Shown here in pieces: positions 60,064-64,000 of a DNA stretch of 64,000 nt; position 1 is the first letter of the stretch, and the number at the start of each line of letters is the position of its first letter. The DNA is taken from the NCBI GenBank assembly GCA_902363125.1, contig CABIZD010000004.1, positions 1-64,000 of the forward strand, given 5' to 3'. The notes beneath the pieces are model-generated. The model saw nothing but the letters and a program-made list of their open reading frames with translations, did not search any database and had not been told where the DNA came from. The translations under genes were made by a program, and so were the position numbers. The stretch is from Coriobacteriaceae bacterium. GTDB taxonomy: Bacteria > Actinomycetota > Coriobacteriia > Coriobacteriales > Coriobacteriaceae.

Positions 60064-63063
60064 CTATTTCTTAAGAAGGTACGAATAGTTGTCGCGCACA
60101 GCCCTGATGGTCAGGCGGACGGCCTCGGGAAGACCGGTGTTGACGGCATCGACCGAGACGGTGCGGACCGTGCCGGCGACGCGAACCTTAAAGTGGTCCT
60201 CGTCCACGGCCAGGAAGCCCTCGTTCTCGGAGTTCTCCATGTCCTCCTCGCTCCAGAACAGGGTGAGCTTGTCCTTGTAGGGACGACCCTCCTGGTAAGG
60301 GCAGAACACGGCGCAGTTGCCGCACTCGTTGCACATGCCGTCGACATGGACGACCTGATGCTTGGCCAGGCCCGGCACCTTAATTGCCACGTTGGCGCGG
60401 TTGGGGCACACGTCGCAGCAGACCTCGCACACCGAGCCGCAGCCCAGGCAGCGGGTCTTGGTGCAGTTGCGTTTGTCGCGGCACAGCGACCCCTTGCGCT
60501 CGTAGCAGGTGTCCTCGCGGCCGGCCTGAGCATTCTGGTCGGCGTACTTGTTAAAGTCCACGCCGGCGATGGCACGGGCAACCTCGGCGGCATCGGCGAT
60601 GGCCTCGACCACGGTGGCAGGACCGCGACGGCAGTCGCCCGCAGCCCAGACGCCCTCGACGCCGGTGGAGGTGGCGGCAAGGCGGCCGCGACGGTCGTGC
60701 TCGACGCCCGCGGCATCGTACAGGCTGGCGTCGATGCCCTCGCCCACGGCGCAGATCACCGTGGTGGCGGGAAGCTCGACGGTCTCGCCCGTGGCGACGG
60801 GGCTGCGACGGCCGCTTGCATCCGGCTCGCCAAGCTCCATAACATCGCAGGTCAGCACGGCGCCGTTGAGTGCCTTGGGCGCCAGCAGCTCGCAGAACTC
60901 AACGCCGTCGGCAAGAGCAAGATCAAGCTCTTCCTCGTCGGCGGGCATCTGCTTCTTGGTGCGGCGATACACCAGGCGCACGTTCTTCACACCAGCCAGG
61001 CGCTTGGCCACGCGGGCAGCATCCATGGCGGTGTTGCCGGCGCCGATGACCACGACGTCCTCGCCCAGCTCGAGCTTCTCGCCCTTCTTGGCGGTCTCGA
61101 GGAACTCCAGCACGTCGAGCTCGGCACCCTCGCCCAAGCCCGCAGAGCCGGGCATCCAGGCACCGGTGGCCACGACCACGTCGGTAAAGCCCTGGGCCTT
61201 GAGCTCTTCAATGGAATCCACGCGAGCGTTGAGCTGCACCTTGGCGCCAAAGGCCAGGCAGAGCTCGGCATCGTGGGAGATATCGTCGCTCGCAATACGG
61301 AACTCGGGGATCACGTGGCGGACCACGCCGCCGAGCGAATCGCGGGCCTCAAAGATAGTGACGGGCACGCCGGCACGCGTCAGGAAGAACGCCGTCGCCA
61401 GACCGGCCGGGCCGCCACCGATAACGGCAACGTTGTGCTCGCCGTCGTTGGCAATGGCCTGGGCGCGCAGCTTGGGCAGCACGGCGGTCATGGCCTCGCG
61501 GGCAGCCTTGAGCTTGCTGGCGCGAATCTGGGCACCCTCGGGCTCGTAGAACGCACGCTCGCAAGCGCGGCCGCAGGGATGCGGGCAGATGGTGCCGGTG
61601 ATAAACGGCAGGGCGTTGCGCTCGATGATGATGTTGAGCGCGTCCTCGAAGCGGCCCTCGTCAACAGCCGCCAGATAGGCGGGAATATCCTGCTGGATGG
61701 GACAGCTCGTGCGGCACGGCGTGGTAAAGCAGTCGGAAAGCGGGCTCTTGCCGGCGACCTTGCGGTCGGGCAGCGGGCGCAGCGGCTTCTTGTAGAGCGG
61801 GTTGGTGAGCGAGTCGGTCTGAATCGCGGTCACGGCCTCGAGCGAGACGCCCGCAAACGGCTTGCCATCCAGGTCGGTAAACTCGCCGGCCATCTGGCTA
61901 AAGCGCTCGTAGCCACCGGGCTTGAGCACGTCGGTCGCCAGGGTGACGGGCCAAATGCCGGCATCATACAGGGCGCGGATGTTGTAGACCGTGGCACCAC
62001 CGGAGTAGCTGATGCGCAGCTTACCGTCAAACTGCTCGGTAATGCGGCGGGCGGCCTCGATGGTCAGCGAGAACAGCGAACGGCCGGACATGTACATCTC
62101 GGTAGAGGGCAGCTCGTTTCTCGTCACGTCGACGGGGAAGGTGTTGGTCAGCTTGACGCCAAACTCCAGGCCGCGCTCGGCGCACAGGGCAATCAGGCGC
62201 TCGAACATAGGCACGGCATCGGCCCACTGCAGGTCCTCACGGAAGTGCGTGTCATCGAAAACGATGTAGTCAAAGCCCAGCTCGTTCAGACGCTGGCGGG
62301 CAAACTCATAGCCCAGCAGCGTGGGGTTGCACTTGATGTAGGTGTTGAGACCCTTCTCGGTAATCAGATAGGTCGCGATGCGCTCGATCTCCGCCGGCGG
62401 GCAGCCATGCAGCGTGGACTCGGTAATGGAGTTGGAGACGCGCGCCGGGATGGACTCGACAAACGCGGCATCGACATGCTCAAACTTGTCCAGGTTAGCG
62501 AGCGCCCACGTGCGGCACTCGTTCCAAACCTCGGAGCCGCTGGCGTCCTTCATGCCCTCAATGTACGCATCGACCTTGGGGCTCTTGATGCCCTCGAGGT
62601 CATAACCCACGGACATGTTGAAGACAAAACCATCCGGGCTGCCCAGGCCGTACTCGCGAGCGATCAGGTGGCAGGCAAACCATGCCTTCACGTACTCGGC
62701 AAAGGCCTGCGGAACCTCGAGCTCGGTCGACCACTCGCAGTTGTAGCACTCGTCCTGCGCCACGATGCAGGGCTTGTTCACACACTTGGAGAGCTCCTCG
62801 CCGTCCATAACCTGAACGGTCTTGAGCTCAAAGAAGCGGGAACCGGCCACGTAGGATGCCACGATGTTCTGGGCCAGCTGCGTATTGGGACCGGCGGCCG
62901 GGCCAAACGGAGTCTCGATGCGCTCGTCAAAAATGGGAAGCGCGCCCTCCTGGTTGGTCGTGACCATCTTGCGCACGCCAAAGACGGCGCCCTGAGTCTT
63001 GTGCTCCTCGATGATCCAGTTCATCAGCTGCGAAAACGGGATCGGCCTCATGATGTCGCTCAT
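60064..63063 (-). CDS. ygfK: YgfK, putative selenate reductase subunit
   Basis: This 999-residue flavoprotein has an N-terminal dihydroorotate dehydrogenase-like barrel (residues ~1-420), then a glutamate synthase beta-like part. That part has cysteines in FTTPCRTSCPIQQDIPAY, an FAD site in VIGGGPAGLATAFFL, an NAD(P) site in VVIGAGNTAMDAARVAKRL and two C-terminal 4Fe-4S motifs (CEVCCDVCP, CNECGNCAVFCP). It is typical of loci with Se-dependent xanthine dehydrogenase. The start at 63063 follows GAGAGGAG; the open frame to 63186 is not family-like. A direct role in selenate reduction is unproven. Confidence 0.95.
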   Translation of the reverse strand: MSDIMRPIPFSQLMNWIIEEHKTQGAVFGVRKMVTTNQEGALPIFDERIETPFGPAAGPNTQLAQNIVASYVAGSRFFELKTVQVMDGEELSKCVNKPCIVAQDECYNCEWSTELEVPQAFAEYVKAWFACHLIAREYGLGSPDGFVFNMSVGYDLEGIKSPKVDAYIEGMKDASGSEVWNECRTWALANLDKFEHVDAAFVESIPARVSNSITESTLHGCPPAEIERIATYLITEKGLNTYIKCNPTLLGYEFARQRLNELGFDYIVFDDTHFREDLQWADAVPMFERLIALCAERGLEFGVKLTNTFPVDVTRNELPSTEMYMSGRSLFSLTIEAARRITEQFDGKLRISYSGGATVYNIRALYDAGIWPVTLATDVLKPGGYERFSQMAGEFTDLDGKPFAGVSLEAVTAIQTDSLTNPLYKKPLRPLPDRKVAGKSPLSDCFTTPCRTSCPIQQDIPAYLAAVDEGRFEDALNIIIERNALPFITGTICPHPCGRACERAFYEPEGAQIRASKLKAAREAMTAVLPKLRAQAIANDGEHNVAVIGGGPAGLATAFFLTRAGVPVTIFEARDSLGGVVRHVIPEFRIASDDISHDAELCLAFGAKVQLNARVDSIEELKAQGFTDVVVATGAWMPGSAGLGEGAELDVLEFLETAKKGEKLELGEDVVVIGAGNTAMDAARVAKRLAGVKNVRLVYRRTKKQMPADEEELDLALADGVEFCELLAPKALNGAVLTCDVMELGEPDASGRRSPVATGETVELPATTVICAVGEGIDASLYDAAGVEHDRRGRLAATSTGVEGVWAAGDCRRGPATVVEAIADAAEVARAIAGVDFNKYADQNAQAGREDTCYERKGSLCRDKRNCTKTRCLGCGSVCEVCCDVCPNRANVAIKVPGLAKHQVVHVDGMCNECGNCAVFCPYQEGRPYKDKLTLFWSEEDMENSENEGFLAVDEDHFKVRVAGTVRTVSVDAVNTGLPEAVRLTIRAVRDNYSYLLKK

Positions 63064-63211
63064 AATGAGCTCCTCTCTGTAACGCCCGGCGAGACCGCGC
63101 GACGGGCGCAAATACGGTGTAGCGCTAGCACAGCGCCGGCGACCCCGCGGAGGCCGCCTATACGCGCGTCGAACGCGGCGAAACATCCGACGCGCGTGAA
63201 TCTACTTGTAA

Positions 63212-64000
63212 TTAGTAGGTGCGTTCGTTGAGCGTGCTCCAGAGCTTCTTGGACTCAGCCATGGTCCACGCGTTGATCTTGTCCTCATCAATGCCAACGA
63301 ACTCGCGATCCTTGTACAGGACGCGGCCGTTGATGATGGTGGTGCGGCAGTTTTTGCCCATCATGCCAAAGAGCATGTGGCCGTCGATGTTCTCCTCGCT
63401 CAGCGGCGTAAAGGGCTTGTAGTCCATGACGATGACGTCGGCGGCAGCGCCGGCCTCGAGCACACCGAGTTTGCGATCGAAGTACTTGCTGGCCATCTTG
63501 GCGTTGTTCTCGAACAGCATCGTCATTGCCTCGCACCAGCCCACGTTGGGCATAGCGGCGTTGTGACGCTGAATGATCAGGAAGACCTTGAGGCTCTCGA
63601 GCATATCGTGGGTGTAGGCATCGGTGCCCATGCACACGGGGATGCCGCGGCGGAAGAACTCGAGCACGGGGGCGCAGCCCACGGCGTTGCCCATATTGGA
63701 TTCGGGGTTGTTGACGAGCCAGGTGCCGGACTCCTTGACGATATCCATCTCGGCAGGCGTCACGTGGATGCAGTGGCCCAGCATGGTGTCGGGACCCAGC
63801 AGGTTGTGCTGCAGCAGGCGCTCGACGGGGCTGATGCCGCCGCGGTTGAGGCGGGAATCCCACACGTCGTTCATGCCCTCGCACACATGGATGTGGAAGC
63901 CGGTCAGGCCGTTGTTGGCCTCGGCCATCTTATCCATGGTCTCGTCCGAAAGCGTAAAGGTGGCATGTCCGCCAAACATGGCGGCGATCATATGGTTGTC
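63212..64000 (-). CDS. ssnA: SsnA-type aminohydrolase, 5' end cut by window
   Basis: The visible 262 residues form the C-terminal part of SsnA, a metal-dependent aminohydrolase related to guanine and chlorohydrolase deaminases. Metal ligand regions seen are TGFHIHVCEG, LGHCIHVTPAEM and CMGTDAYTHDML. The N-terminus with the first HxH motif lies beyond base 64000. In this locus SsnA is placed with ygfK and the xanthine dehydrogenase and may deaminate a purine or ring-opened derivative. It lies 148 bases before ygfK. Confidence 0.93.
   Translation of the reverse strand, partial: DNHMIAAMFGGHATFTLSDETMDKMAEANNGLTGFHIHVCEGMNDVWDSRLNRGGISPVERLLQHNLLGPDTMLGHCIHVTPAEMDIVKESGTWLVNNPESNMGNAVGCAPVLEFFRRGIPVCMGTDAYTHDMLESLKVFLIIQRHNAAMPNVGWCEAMTMLFENNAKMASKYFDRKLGVLEAGAAADVIVMDYKPFTPLSEENIDGHMLFGMMGKNCRTTIINGRVLYKDREFVGIDEDKINAWTMAESKKLWSTLNERTY

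Noticed and set aside
56966..63231. Two long plus-strand frames opposite xdh and ygfK
   Set aside because: They are mirror frames of well-supported genes, have repetitive Gly/Ala/His/Leu composition, and lack motifs or ribosome binding sites.

Overview
The window looks like a chromosomal segment of a gut Coriobacteriia, most likely Collinsella (C. aerofaciens group). This rests on the GC-rich coding bias, the protein family repertoire and the intergenic repeats; no rRNA or marker comparison was possible. About 53 protein genes or gene remnants are supported. Most lie on the minus strand.

Layout. 0.2-5 kb: an ABC exporter pair, a DUF2975/HTH pair, and the catalytic half of a tyrosine recombinase directly behind the HTH gene. 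5-20.3 kb: housekeeping genes (ACT protein, citrate synthase, two Cof-type HAD phosphatases, adenine deaminase, TyrRS, U32 peptidase, PBP1A, ArgR, a glycosyltransferase). An IS110-family element sits between the two convergent HAD genes. This part is rich in short REP-like repeats and RNA-like leaders. 20.4-31.1 kb: truA and the spc/alpha ribosomal operon, which unusually begins at rplE.

31.3-41.3 kb and 56.7-64 kb: two blocks of a selenium-dependent molybdenum hydroxylase and anaerobic purine/urate degradation locus. Block 1 has an XdhC-like protein, YqeB, YqeC, hydantoinase, a MocA-like nucleotidyltransferase, YgeW, YgeY, diaminopropionate ammonia-lyase and a YheO-like regulator. Block 2 has Se-dependent xanthine dehydrogenase, a polyferredoxin, YgfK and SsnA, the last cut by the window end. 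The xanthine dehydrogenase has no FAD domain. Electrons probably pass through the polyferredoxin to the flavin domains of YgfK, while the hydrolases, carbamoyltransferase and lyase process the opened purine ring.

41.4-56.7 kb, between the blocks: two uncharacterised proteins and a defence-like island. Its core is one tight minus-strand operon: ribbon-helix-helix protein, hsdM, hsdS, a 187-aa Cys-containing protein, hsdR and a DUF262/DUF1524 nuclease. Next come a DEDDh exonuclease and two P-loop ATPases with nuclease-like C-termini. Both ATPase genes carry striking upstream DNA: an exact 23-bp-period array, and a 56-bp palindrome.

The most interesting non-coding signals are: an IS1111-type insertion in the middle of a REP-like dimer, with a likely guide (bridge) RNA region; a 62-nt hairpin that hides the Shine-Dalgarno of a HAD phosphatase gene; a terminator-like leader before adenine deaminase; twin 67-bp palindromes around the molybdenum-hydroxylase maturation genes; and the ATPase-associated repeats.
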